Origin: Malurus cyaneus samueli
Taxonomy: Eukaryota; Chordata; Aves; Passeriformes; Maluridae
Direction: 5' to 3'
DNA: 64,000 nt
Assembly: GCA_009741485.1 (NCBI GenBank)
Contig: CM019238.1
Coordinates: 9,715,477-9,779,476 of the forward strand
The translations under genes were made by a program, and so were the position numbers. Below the pieces are notes generated by a model. The model saw nothing but the letters and a program-made list of their open reading frames with translations. It ran no database searches and had not been told where the DNA came from. Shown in pieces: positions 39,498-52,500 of this stretch. Position 1 is the stretch's first letter; each line of letters begins with the position of its first letter.

Positions 39498-39988
39498 TTT
39501 TTCCAACAGTGACCACAGGAGTAGCTCTTAAGCAATTAGATGCTTACAAAGTGCTGTAGCTCAAATAACTTAACATGTCAAGGTCTCCTGATTGTTATTT
39601 TTTAAAGACAATTTTATAAAGATTTTATTTTCAGCTTAAAGTTAAGAAGCACTGAAAACAAATGATTTGCAACCAAAATGAAATACATGTCTCCTATTGA
39701 TTTTGTTTCATTTACTTGGAAACAATATTGACTCCCAAGAGACGCATATAAACACAAAGTCTGAGGCCTAAAGAATTTCCATACCATTGATTAATAGATG
39801 CTATCTATCACTTTCAGTTTTAATGAGACATCTTCTCTTCCATGAGATACTGTGTTCTACTGAAAAGTCAGACGTGGGTTCTGTACAAGAGAGAAACAGC
39901 TCACAAACAGCCACAACTCCGGAACAGCTGATTTCTTTGTTTCTTCAATTATATCAGGAATAATTTTTCTCCTTCCTAGCCTCAAAAC

Positions 39989-40001
39989 TTTTTTTTTTTT
40001 T
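39989..40001. repeat. Poly-T tract (T13)
   Basis: A homopolymer of 13 T bases lies about 0.5 kb downstream of the ERVL LTR in otherwise unique AT-rich sequence. Confidence 0.85.
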
Positions 40002-41296
40002 ATTAACATGCTTTGTTCTTTTCATAGTCAGCTCCCTGACCAATTAACCTATGCTTTGGTTAGAATTAGTTTTAAACTGGGGCTTCTTTTGCCCTGTGGG
40101 TTTTACAGGACACAATAAAAACCTGATTCATGACCAGGTCACTGCATTACAAATAATAACAAACCTCATTAAAGAAATCCCCATTACTCTTTGAGGCATC
40201 TTTCCTTTGGGCCAAATGCCATTATCTGTGCAATACTCTTGAACAAAACCAGCAAAACTGGAAGTGACAGTCGATACACAGACTTTCATAAAGGAAGATT
40301 ATTTGGAATGATATTCACCAGCCCATTGGGAAATACATATCACTAGGAATTCAGCAAGTGATACTAGTGCTTATTATGCATTCAGCTTGGTAAATTATTA
40401 GAAAATTTCTTCCAGGCCTCGGAGAGAATAGCTTTTAATAAATCCTTACGGATTACCAATACTTCCAGTAGTACTTGGCATCACGCAGACAGAATACACG
40501 ATTTACAATAGAAAGGCTGAAAAATAGGGAATTTGCATCCCCGGAAGTTCAGGGTGACTGGGTAGCAGGGCCCAGACATTATCAGCTGGATAAAAACTCA
40601 GACAACAGCAGCGGAGCCTTATAACTACTGAAAGGAGAACCAGGCTGAAATAATAATTCAGATTGAGATGGTCCTTGGGAGGGCTCTACCCCAAAAACCT
40701 GCTGCCTCTTGCCAAGGTACAGGAACCAGTTCACAAATTGTCCCCAACACTCAAAGAGAGAGCACTTCATAAGCTTCACACATTCATCTCAGAGCTGTAA
40801 GGCACTGCCTGAGAGGTGGAATTGTATTTAGGGGCTGGCACTAGTCAGGGAAACACCTACCCAAGGGAAGAAGGATGCTTGGGCCAGGAGATCCCTGCAA
40901 AGGGCACCATGCAGGCTGCTGGGTTCACAAGAAAGCCAGGGCAATAAAGTCTGATGCAACAAAAATCATTTAACCCTTCATAGCATAAAAACATTCGGAT
41001 CCAGCTTGCTGGGAGTGTAACAAGTGTCTGGAGAGCGAGCATTGCATCATTACCACCGCTCCCTGCTTCCAGAAAAGGCCTCCTCAGTGAGAATGAGTTG
41101 TGCTCTGGCACTGGAGTGCAGCTCCCATCTAAAGAAATAAGCCTGTCCAAGGTTATCCATACCACTGCTTCTCTGCTAATAGAAGAAACATTAAAGATGC
41201 TCTCAAGAAAGGTGTTTGGATGTAAGTACTGCCTTGAAGTGCTCTGCAGTGCCCACAGCTCTAATGCAAGCCTGAAAAAGTCAGTAGTTTCCCACT

Positions 41297-41332
41297 GTCT
41301 TTGATGGGATTTGGGCTTGGTCTTTGATGGGA
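41297..41332. repeat. Short direct repeat (GTCTTTGATGGGA x2)
   Basis: A 13-base motif occurs at 41297-41309 and again at 41320-41332, followed by an A-rich run. Confidence 0.8.
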
Positions 41333-43450
41333 AGAAAAAAAAATAAACCATCAGGTTTTTAAAAGAACTCTGGTAAATAGAGCTATTGCTACATTACAGG
41401 ACAAGTAAATAAAATCATTACAGGTAACTCATCCATCTCCAAAGGAACTTCCCTTTAAGAACTACACATCTGTGACAGAAAAAGAACATTATTATCCTTT
41501 TTATTCCAGATCCTGGCAGAAGGAAATAAGACACAAAAAGAACAATTTATTTCCACAGGAAGAATGAAAGAATGACTCATCAGATAGCTGCTCTGAATAA
41601 AAAGTTCATGTTCACAGTGAAGGGGAAAAAGTCTACCCTGGACTTAGGTGTTACACGGTGAGAAAAGAGATTTACAGAAATCCTTAATAAACTGATGAGA
41701 TACATCAGAGAAATATGAAACCCTAGTCAAAGATTTAAGTAAAAACAGATTTGAGAAAGGATTTCTTGTTGTTTAAGGAGTTTTGTTTGACTTCTAAATG
41801 CTTTGACACTTTTTAATATCCAAAAACCCCATGATTCAAGTCAAGATAAAACCACCAAAGTTTCCTTTTATATAAAAGCAATGTCCTTGACACATGTGGC
41901 ACTGCAAAGCCATTTGAACACAGCATTTGTTTCCACCTGCAGGAAGCAGAGCTCTACACACCCTAAAAAGCCATGGATTTCACAGAAGCGAGGTATGAGA
42001 GAGGAGACATGTAAATATTGCTAAAACAACATCTCATTGTTTTTATCTTCCTAAACAGCACTCCCACATGATGGATGTGCTGCTGACACCCAGTGTTATA
42101 TTGGTTGCCACTTTAGAAGATCATGTTTTAAACCCAAAGCGCAGGAACAGCTACATTGTAGGCACTAATAAATAAAGGGCTTTTTGACAGCTGTGAAAAG
42201 GGAGAAGTTTGATTCATACTGCCAAGTTAAATTGAACTCAAAATTCAGGGCTCATAAGTTTGAGCAAAAGCTAAGACAATCCAAAAAGTTTCCAGGACGT
42301 TATTTCTTTCATTTTAGTGAAATCAGTGAACAAGCTCTTCTTTCAACATGCAACTGCCAGATCTTTAGCCCACCAAGAACATCACTGAAAGTGGTGCTGC
42401 ACCAATAAGCCACTAAGTTTTATATACAGCTGGTATTGAGGACAGGCTAGGTGAATTATGGATTTAACCACAGAATAAACCAAAACTTCAAGATTTTCAC
42501 AGAAATACCCCACGTTCCCATCTCAGCCACTGCTAACAATCATTGTATCATCACCACCCTGGACCACATTCAAAGGCAGATATTGGATTCCAAGTGCCAT
42601 AAACATGTCCCAATTCACATTGCTTTTCTGTATTACAGTAATTTACTGTTCATGCTCAGAATTGAGTTGAATGGAGTTTATAGTTTGAGAGAGAAAGAAT
42701 GCCTGTAGTACTTCCTATTATATAGGTTATATATTTATACTAAAAATGGAAAATCATTGGAAAACCTGCATTAAACAATATTTTGTGATGGGACATGTGT
42801 GACAGGCAGAACATTAAAATATTTATCTAGCAGTAGTTGTGGGCTGTTTAGATGGACAGAAAATAATGAGAGCATGAGTCAGGGCCATAAAATTTGATTT
42901 ATAAGGGGATGTCACTGTATTAGTAAAAAGGCAATTTCAGTCAATATCCATGAAGTTTTGAAGTAAATGTAACTTACAACTAAATAAGAACTGCTTGTGA
43001 AATTTTATATACCCTGCCACTGAAAAGGTATACAACAAAGTAGCCATTCTTACAAGGGACCTGTTGCAATAACTTTTGAATGTTTAAAGCTGGATTACAA
43101 ATGCATATCTAGGTCCAGCTGTAAACCAGAATTAATTATTCTGGGGCCTCATAGCTAACACAGCATTAGCCACAGATACTAACGTGATTAATGCTCTTGG
43201 GGATCTCATCCTCTTCCTCCAAGTTACATATTTCTACTTTACAGACAGCAATACCATCTTCCAAAAGAAAAATTATACAAATGTGCCTGTTACTCTCTTT
43301 CGGCAGCTCCAATCCTTGACTTTGCAGCAAAAAAAAGGATGTTGAAGATCTAGCCAGACATCAACAGTTTTGGAGCTGCATGTAATTTGTGTTAAACAGG
43401 AGTAGCCGCAGCACGACATGACAGACGGACCCCAGAGGCAGCAGAGGAGG

Positions 43451-43507
43451 TGCAGGTTCTGCTCCTACATCTGTTGCTGGCCCGTTAGGTGACCTTGAGC
43501 TAGTCCA
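43451..43507 (+). mobile_element. Possible MIR-like SINE remnant
   Basis: GGTTCTGCTCCTAC followed by CTGGCCCGTTAGGTGACCTTGAGC and AGTCC resembles the conserved MIR core, where a CTGTGTGACCTTGGGCAAGTC block follows a GCTCTGCCACTTACTAG block. Ancient MIR copies do occur in birds as fragments. The match is short, about 57 bases with gaps, and could be chance. Confidence 0.3.
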
Positions 43508-43893
43508 GAAAGTTCAGCATCATGGTGTGTACAGAGCTGAGCCAGTACACCTGATCTCCCTTGAGATGTGATTTGAGCTCTACCCATGAAAAGCTCTGTG
43601 CAAGAACACGGGGGTATCACATTATTACTGCGGATGTTTTAGCTCATCTCTACAGGGAACAGTTTACAACACAAACAGGCAGAGAAAAATAGTTCAAGCC
43701 AGCCCTGGTGAAGGGACACTTTCAGAGCAGTTACAGAAGACATGCCAAGTCTCTGAACCCAGGAGCCCAGAGCATTGGGCAGAGTATGAAAGGATTCTGA
43801 GAGGAACTTCAGCACAAGTTTTACAGGAAAAACTATGGCAGTGTCATGAGATGAGCAGGATTTGGGGGTTTGACTTTCTAGATTTTTTGACTA

Positions 43894-43928
43894 TTGTTAT
43901 TATTCATAATAATAATCATCATCATCAG
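43894..43928. repeat. Compound TTA/AAT/ATC trinucleotide repeat
   Basis: TTATTATT is followed by CATAATAATAATCATCATCATC. The first and middle parts are inverse complements, so the tract can fold back on itself as well as slip. Confidence 0.75.
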
Positions 43929-45824
43929 TTTCCTTTTGATTTTCACTCATTTAACTCATTCTTCGATAAGGTCTTTTCATTTCTGGCAAACTTATCACAC
44001 TCCTAGGTGTTAGACAACCACCCATGTATGAAAGAAACTTCATTAAAAACAGTGGGTTCTTCACAACAAATCATATCAGGATGGTAAATCACTGATTCAT
44101 TTTAAGAGTCTGAGCTGACAAAAGCCAAAACATATGACTCACAGAATATATCCTCAAAGGTCAGCAGCCACATGGAACCACGAGATTACAGTCTACTTTC
44201 CCCCATCTCTTTCCAGGGTTAGTAAAAGCAGTTGGATGACACTTTTCAAAATAGCCTTGGCAAGCCTCTGAAGGGTGGCCTCATACTAAACCATTAAAAA
44301 CTATTTTGGGGATCAAATTGAGATCCAAGGATCAATTAGAAAACTGAAAAGTTTCTGAGAAAGACAATGTGACACAGTTGAAAACCCAATAATGACAAAG
44401 GAACAATAGTAAGGTATGAAAATAAACAGAAACAAGGACTTCAGAAGAAAGAACAGACAAAACTTTTTTTCTGCAACTTGTAACACAAAAAGGATAACAC
44501 AGTGGATAATAAAGAGAAGAGCAATTTTTCCATATTACAGCAAATCACATATTTGATAATCATGTCAAATGAAGAAAATCTGCACAAATTATTAATGTTC
44601 TAACAGAATATAAATACCTGCCCCCCCCCTTTACTTATTTTGTTCTAAAGTAAACCCCTTTATTTCCTTCAGATTAGGCACTGTCACCAAAAGCACCATG
44701 GCAGGGATCAGACCACTCAGTTCCTCTCAACATTTTCAGGTCCAACCAATGCCTACAGATGTTAGAAAACCTACAGATACAGAGCTAAAAAAACAGCAGC
44801 AGCCAACAGCCTCCTACTTTCATCCTTGTGAGTGAGTTAAGAGCAGCCATAGACAAGAAAACCTGTTCTTCTCCCATGGGCCAATTCCTGCCTGATTAAC
44901 ACACACCTGAAATTCCAGTGGCTCTCCTGAGAGCACAGGACTGAGACACAGCTCAGGGCTGTAAGTTAAAGTTCCCATTTGTACAGAGAAAAACACTCAT
45001 TTTCAGCTAATGCCAACACAGCTCCTGCTGATGCCAGGGGCACTTCCTCCCTTCCAGGGAGCTCCAGGGTCCTGCACATAACAGCTCAGGGAGCAACAAA
45101 GGCTCCTGCTTTTCTTTGTGGGTTTTGTTTTCCCCACCTTCAATTTCCATGGGCAGCTCGTATTATCCAACAGACCACTGACAGAGTTGCCGATTCACTG
45201 GAAGGGGAGAGCCAAGCCATCCTTTTCTAAGGGTTTTTATAACATTCAGATAGTTTTTTCCAGCTATTATTACAACCAATAATAAAAAGGTCACATTGCT
45301 GCTGCTTTTCAAGTGTGTAAATCCACTTATTTCCGCAAATGATTAGGACAAAAGCAAACAGAATTTTTTTCTTTTTCTGAATTGTGTCTGCTTCAGAGTA
45401 AGAAAGGTTACATAAACTATTGTTGAAGGCTTTTCTGTCATTGTACTCATGCACCAAATAACAGTACTTTCAACCCTGAAAAATTCAATCCATTACTCTG
45501 AAAATTTCCAGACATCATACAATAATACCTGCTCTTCCTTGCTGCATGCCCAAAACTCTTTACATAGGAGCCAAATTACCAGTCTCTCACCAGCCACATG
45601 AACACAAAAAGCAGCTGTAGCTCCCAAAATAGTGATAGTTTTGAACCTTGTAAAATCAGGTTGTTTGAGGAGATGTCTTGGTGATCTGGTCAGCTGATTA
45701 ATGAATCCAGAAGTACCTGAAACACTAGTGCACAGAAATCCTGGTAAAGATTTTCCCCCTATCACCAGTTAAAGAATTACACTGTACCTGATCCTGTATT
45801 CTTCCTGCACCCAGTGTGGGGAAG

Positions 45825-46014
45825 CAAGCATTGAGAAGTGGAATTGGAACACACTGCCCAGGAAAGTGGCAGCATCACTATCCCTGGAGATATTTAATGG
45901 ATGTGTGCATGTGACCCCTCTGGACATGGTTTTGGGGTGAACATGGCAATGCTGGGTTAACAGCTGGATTCAACCACCTTAGAGATCTTTTCTAACCTTA
46001 ACAATTTTATAACC
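45825..46014 (+). mobile_element. CR1 LINE, 5'-truncated 3' end
   Basis: This is the 3'-terminal part of a CR1 non-LTR retrotransposon in the plus orientation. The diagnostic order is present: an AAGCATTG block, TTGGAAC...CTGCCCAGGAAAGTGG, TCACTATCCCTGGAGATATT, GGACATGGTTT, GCTGGGTTAACAGCTGGATT, then CTTAGAGATCTTTTCTAACC and a final TTAACAATTTTATAA. The last piece corresponds to the ATTCTATGA-type terminal repeat of avian CR1. An insertion or duplication of about 10 bases interrupts the region just after AAGCATTG, and many substitutions mark it as old. No reverse transcriptase coding sequence remains. CR1 is the main LINE of birds, and this piece is the strongest lineage marker in the window together with the LTR. 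Confidence 0.92.
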
Positions 46015-49000
46015 AGACTGAGCAAAACATTTCTAAGAGGCATGTAAGAGAGCAGTTGAGAGTGTCAACAGCTTCCCACACAACCCTGGCAGGGCAAGCG
46101 GGACTTTGCATGGGAGAAGGGATCTTAAGGAAAAAGAACAGTACCAAAGCTCCCTGACAAAAAATTACAGCATGCTTGAAAACAGGACTCCTAAGTGCCT
46201 CTAAGTCTGTTTGTGGTTTTTTTTTTAAAAAAGATTGAAAAAAAATCTGTTGAGAAGGTTTTGTATTAAAACCTGCTCAGCAGATATCAATTTAATTTGA
46301 TGCTGTAACCAGCTGCTTTTACAACCTGTAGGAAGAGACAAGTGTGAAAATTACAGTTATTTATATTCAGGCAAACAGCTTACAAGACAGCACAACAGCC
46401 CAGTAGCACAACAGCAATGGCTCAGAGTGAAACAAATTAGCCTGGCATTCATAATTTTTTAAAAATTTCTCCTTCCTGGAATGCATCAATTGTCATCTCT
46501 TCCTCCATACCACACATTAACACAGTATCTTTAACTGCTTTTATGCAACAAACTATTTATATATTAAATGCAAAAAAGTATTTAAATTAGTTATTTTATC
46601 TTCAGAGGCTTTTCCTTGACACACATGCTGTAATTGAAATGTTGAATGATGTATGCTACAATAAATTGAAGGGTGGGGAAGCTGGAAGCTGCTTTTGACA
46701 GGTAAATTGGGGGAAGGTTGTTTCTTTTAAATTATTTTTAGAGTTTAGATACTCTAGCTCACTTAGATCTCACTCTGTATTTCAGATAATGTTATATTAT
46801 TCCCTTGCCAAATTATTTTGGTTCTGCAGGATGCAATAACTCCAATGTCGTACAATGCTGCTAACTTGTGGCCTTTATTATTTTTCTTCAAGTCTCTGAG
46901 ACCTTCTCAAGTTTTGGTTTTAAGAATCCTTTCAGGTTTGGTGGCTTTAGAAAGAGGAATTAACCATTAAGCAGCCTAAGATTGTTTAAAAACAATCTTA
47001 AAAACCTGAGCACTCCCTTGAAACCTAAGCCAGCGTTGTCATTTTCTCGGTGCCTGATGCAGGAGCTTGCAGAATTGTTACAAGTCTCAAAACATAGGAG
47101 AGTGCAGTGACTTTCTGAGCTTATCACAATAATAATATCATATTAAATACTAGAAAGTTTCATTTTCTGCAATATTATAGTTGTCACCTGCCACAAATTA
47201 GTCAATTATTTCTCAGTTTAGGGAAATACGCACACTTGCTATTTCTGTCCACTTTTGTTTAAACACAGGCCCCAGGAGATTTAATAAATTGGGGCAGCTC
47301 CCAGTAATTGTTGACAAAATGTGTTTATTTTTCAGCACCACACATCAGGTTACGTTGGTGGGGAGCAGAATTGTGCAGCAGCATAGCTCTCTGCTGGCAA
47401 AGAAAATAATTATTCTAGCTCTAAATCAATTTTTCCAAAAAAAACATTATGAATATGATGGTATTTCTCATAACTTAGACAAAACCCACACAAACTAAGG
47501 AAACTGTGCATTATCTTTCTTTCTACCTATTTTAGCAGGGATCTGAATATTTTTGGGTGTGACAATTAAAGTACACATGGTTAGGGAAGATAGTATTTAC
47601 TTGCTCTGAGACTGTACAAACAAAATCTTTACTTAAATTGAGCTCAATTACCCCACTTTAATTCCCTTTTTTAAAAAATTTATCATGTGTTAGCCTTTTA
47701 CTCACTCAATTGAACAACAGAGATTTCTTACCTTCCATATTATCAACGTTACTTAAATATCAAGTAAGATGTCCCTGAGTACAGAATTCTGCAGGCTGGA
47801 ATAGCCTTTCAGTGTCTTGCAGCCCAGGACACACCTGAAGGGCTGTATGACACAAGGAACCTTAGTAAATATGGACAGAAAGCACCTGCACCTTCCAGTG
47901 CACATGGACAAGCACAGGAAACACGATGATGGACAGGGAAGGGAAAATTAAACACAAAAAAAATAACACAGAGAAAAGCTAATATTTTCTCATATTCAGA
48001 ATTCAAATCCACCATGACAGTTGTACAAACCGGTTTCATATGCATTTGAGTTTCTCCTCAGAAAAATTAGCCAGCTCTTTTGATTAAGAAAGGTCTATCC
48101 CTCCCACAAGCTGGTGGAATGCACAAGACTGCAACCACCTTCCCTGGCACAGCAGGTGAGCATTTCTCTAAACTGAGAAATAATTTCTGGCTTTTCTTCT
48201 CAGGCAAGTTGTGACTGCCTGCTCAAGACTGCAAAGTTTCTTATTAGCTGAGGAATTAGGTGCTGGAAGACATTTTGGCATTTAGAATACTATCAAACCA
48301 TCTATGAAATGTTTTCATGTAGCTGCACCAATTGCCTGATCCACTTAGTCCCCCATTAATCCCTCTGATTTTGATATTACACAGTTATGATTTTTTTTTC
48401 TTACTGAGGCTTAATGTATAAAATATTGAGTACAAATAAAGTAAACCAGTACAAATAAGCACATAATGCACACACTGAGCTCTAACTCAAACCTATCTGC
48501 ACATGATTTAAAGTTAGCCATGCTCACTGCTCATGAATATAGCAACTTTCCTTAAATCAAGCACTTTATCCTAATGAAAGCAGAGGGGAAGGGATATAAA
48601 AAAGTTCATCTTTATTTATCTCATTTGATACCATGAACATCTATTATTTTTATTTTTCTTATTGCACAGCATTGCTTCTTTAACGTCACTTGGATCCCTT
48701 AGCATTGGATTTCCATGCTTTGAAGTGTTAAGATTTCCTTTGACAACAATTTTTTTTATATGTGTAGTACTTGTTGGGGGATAACTAATACCCCTCACTG
48801 AGAATTTTTTGCTCTTAAGTGGTTACAAGCATGTCAGCCTTAACTCCATCTCACCACAGGGGTTTTATGAAACTCTGAGCAAAAACATTCAGCAGAGTCC
48901 TCTGTTCAGATTTTTTTCTAGCAGTATTATTTTAATGAGGGTATTTGTTACTGGATTTTGTAACTATTTACACAGGAGATACTTTTGCATTGTCAATACT

Positions 49001-49419
49001 GTGTTTTCCTACTATAAAACATAGGGGGGATATTTTTTATGGATGACTAGGAAACCAGGCATCAGACGGAAAAGTAACACATCTTCAGGTTCAAAGCACT
49101 AATGAGTCCCAAATGTCCTGAAACACCATTCTGCTTGTTAGCCTTACCATTAAACAGTCATGCTGAAAAGCCTAAATATTTTCTTCCAATTGCCAACAGC
49201 ATATGAAAAACATGCTCATGCCCCTTTCATGGTCTTCCAAGACACTTTCTCCACTAGCATCCCACACACCAGCTGAAGGATGAGGCATACCTGAGGCAGA
49301 ACACTGCTCATTGACCATCCAGAGCATGACAAAGCATCATCACACAGCTCACACCCCTTGAAAACTGAAAGTTTATAGGAAACCTCGTGTCAATCATTTG
49401 CAGATGACCCCACTCTGCC
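46015..49419. other. Non-coding AT-rich sequence between CR1 pieces
   Basis: Holds the 24-bp palindrome at 46977-47000 and a 14-bp perfect palindrome at 47636-47649 (AATTGAGCTCAATT). A strong minus-strand donor-like site (AAG followed by GTAAGA) lies near 47.73 kb, with no convincing exon upstream of it. Confidence 0.65.
46977..47000. repeat. 24-bp near-perfect palindrome
   Basis: TAAGATTGTTT and AAACAATCTTA are exact reverse complements separated by two A bases. The arms are AT-rich. Confidence 0.85.
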
Positions 49420-49502
49420 GCCCTTGTCCTGTCAGGAGAGGCTGAGGCAGCTGAGCTCATTCAGTCTAGAAAGCAGCTACTTAAGGGGGCCTCTCGTCAG
49501 CC
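49420..49502 (+). mobile_element. CR1 LINE internal fragment
   Basis: The segment contains GGAGAGGCTGAGGCAGCTGA followed by CATTCAGTCTAGAAAGCAG and CTTAAGGGGGCCTCTCGTCAG. This matches the conserved CR1 block (GGAGAGGCTGAGGGAGCTGGG, then TTCAGCCTGGAGAA) that lies a few hundred bases upstream of the 3' end. Downstream sequence no longer resembles CR1, so the tail has been lost or diverged. It is in the same orientation as the CR1 tail at 45.8-46.0 kb. It lies downstream of that tail, so the two are separate insertions. The exact edges are uncertain. Confidence 0.75.
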
Positions 49503-52500
49503 CCCCATCCTCACACTGAGCATAGAGCCATGTTCTTCCAACACTATGTGCCTTTAGCAATACCTGATTGCATCACTGATTACCTCCATAAAAATAAAAC
49601 TTCATAAAAGCATGCCAACTGAGGGGTACAACCAAAAAGTGTATTTATAAAGACCCCAGATAACCACATATGACAAAAGTACATGTGTACAAGTGACAAA
49701 AACAGGGACAACACCATTTGACTGCAGGGAATTCAGAGACAGAGAAACAAATTGCCTTCAAGCTCACAGCAGTGATTAACCAGGCTTAAGCATCACCAAG
49801 ACTGTTGACATCTTCACTTCAGCCCTGCCTTTCCTTAGCCAGGCACAGCCAGGAGATGCTTCCTCATAAACAGTATAGACCAGGCCACATTACTGGGCAA
49901 AGGAGAGGGAAGAGAAATGTGTGCTGCTCTGTGCCCTTTGATCTTAGTGCTAGAGAGTGGCCATCACCAGTTTTATTCCCCGTTACACCTGCTTTGCCTA
50001 CTACCCTGGATCAAGTTTATCTACCAGCTCATCCAGCCTTTAAGTTCTGAGCACTCTTCCTTCTCTACCCTGTTTGTTATTACAATTTTTTCTGCAGTGA
50101 TTACAGGAAGAAATATTAAAAGGAGCCTATAAATTAATTCAGCAAGTACATAAGATTGTAACACAACAATATTTAGCTTCCTCCTTACTATGAAGTTGTA
50201 TTGCTTGCTGCTAATCTGCAAACCTTGCTCCCCGTCATCCAGTTAAATGCAAATCTTGGCTAACTTCTGCTTATAAAGAATTTGCATTAACAAGAACCCT
50301 GCTATCATTCATATAGTGAAGTCTACATCATGATTTGCATGCAAGGCTCATAGGAACAGCATAACCTAGCTCTCGATGTCATTTTATCTCATGAATCCAG
50401 CCTTCAACCTAACTCATGTTAGATGAAAACAAATCTTAAAATATTCCATCCAGTGCCAGCACAGCATCTTTAAGCAGCACCACCTTTCTATCTCACCTTA
50501 TTTCTCTTTTCATTTAAGGTAGTACTGTCAGTAATCTTTCAGCATTTTCCCTTATTCTATCCTTTTCCCAAAAAAACAGCAAAAAAATCCACACACAAAC
50601 CCAGCAAATTAAAGAGACGCAGAGTTGCCAGGAAAGAAGCAAAATAGTGAATTTGCCAAATAAATCATTACGTACTTAATCAAATGAAAACTACTTAGCT
50701 GTCTCTGAGAGAACCTCCATTTTATGCATGCTGGGTTGCATTATTGCAAATTAAAACCTCTATATGGCAATATTAATGCAGTTACATCTATGTGAAAAAT
50801 GGAGAGCAATGATTATACAAATTAGCGATAGTTAAAGTAAAAAACTTGCACAGAGGTCTCCAAAATCACAAGAAAGAGAAGAATGTCTTCGTGTTCCCAG
50901 TGCTTCTTCAACCCAAATAGTCTGAAAGCAGCACCAGCAATTGGTTTCCTGCAGAGGTGGGCCCAGATGGCAAGCTTCCAGTTTGAATGTGGGTGTACTT
51001 GAATTCATAGATTTGGCTTATGTTAATAAGCATTTTAACACTTAGACCTCCTGTCAGAGAAGGAAAAAGAAAATAACAGTATGCTGAGCTATTGCAGAAG
51101 AAACAGGAACAAAGAAATAAAGAACAGCAAAACCAAAGAATTTTAGGAACAGGCTCAGCTGAGCTCCAAGCAGGGATGATAGCTCTTGCTGCCCTCACAC
51201 TGTCTTGTTTGAGAGCTTCATGATGTCTTCACTAATTTAAGAAAGATCACCCCTGAGCTGACTCTCAGAGTAAATTCTAAGAGGGCAGCACCTTCCTTCA
51301 TAAGCAGGTTGCCAGTTGTCAGGCAGAAAAATATAAACTGGAAAAATATGCTTTTATATTTCGCAACAATAAATTTGAGACTTCAAATATTGAAAAGTTT
51401 TCCTCACACACGATTGTATATAAAAAAGAGAGGAGACAAAAAAAAAAAAGAGTTTATATTAACCTGCAAACTCAGATGAGGATTGATGGTGCCTTTGATT
51501 CTAGCAAGGATTAAGAAAGGAAGTTACGCTCTGCTCAGAATGGCCTTAAACTGACTTTCTGAGCAGACAAGTGACAGCAGCACAAGTAGTCAGGAACAAA
51601 GTGTCACAGTTTGATTAATATGCAAACCTTTCAATCTTCTTTAGCTTACATCCAAGGTTTCAGTTCACTCTGGGGTGGTTTCTATTAATTTATCTCTATT
51701 TGAAGTAAAACCAAATCATTTTTCATACAATGACACTTCTTTGCCTTTGAACATTATACCTGATTCAGCAAGAGGTACAAACAAATGTGCATACTATCCA
51801 TACATTTCTGCTCACTTCATTTCCCTCGCAGAGTTCTGGTGCTCTACTCCACTAATTATGGACTGCTACATCACTGAAAGAAGTACATGTGCCTCACACT
51901 GGTGAGAAACATTATTATGGGCCCAGGTGAAGCCATTTAGACCTTCTTCAGGAAACCATGTCCACTACAGAAGTCCACCAACTTTTCAAAGCTCTTGTTC
52001 AATCCTAAACCAAGTTTTTTTACAGTGTCAATTTGGACAAATTTGTTTGTTAATCACACAGTTCTCAGCAGTATCTGCCAGTTCACTTACACAACTCTTC
52101 TCTCATCTGAAGAGCCCCTGATTTTTGTTCCTTGGACAACTTCTCCATCCATTGTACTGGAACCTCCTTGCTAAGGCCTCTAGAACTTGTAATTTTGTCT
52201 CATCTTACCCTCCCAGTAATCTGTCCATGATCTGCAGCTATCTAGAAAACCATTTTATGTGTCAACATATGACCATTAAGCAATAGATGAAACCAGTTTC
52301 ATCAAGAGTTTCCAGCTTGTTTGGATATTTTATTCTCAATTTTTAACTGGTGTGGACCTGGCTGTACCCTTTAAAATCTCCAGATCATTCATTTTTCTCA
52401 TCTTCTCCCCTTGCTCTCTTCTAACATACCTCTACCTGCATCTAATGGCATTAACTGTACTCATCCAAGACAGGACACCAGGGAAAATAAGTTTTACTTT

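Larger units (their letters stand above)
39498..45824. other. Non-coding unique sequence
   Basis: Contains the T13 tract, the 13-base direct repeat near 41.3 kb, the possible MIR remnant at 43451-43507, the compound trinucleotide repeat at 43.9 kb and a C9 run at 44621-44629. A minus-strand frame of 164 codons at 40857-41351 is unrecognised and probably chance. Confidence 0.65.

Noticed and set aside
47720..47740. Strong minus-strand splice donor
   Set aside because: No partner acceptor or open frame on the minus strand at exon-like distance.
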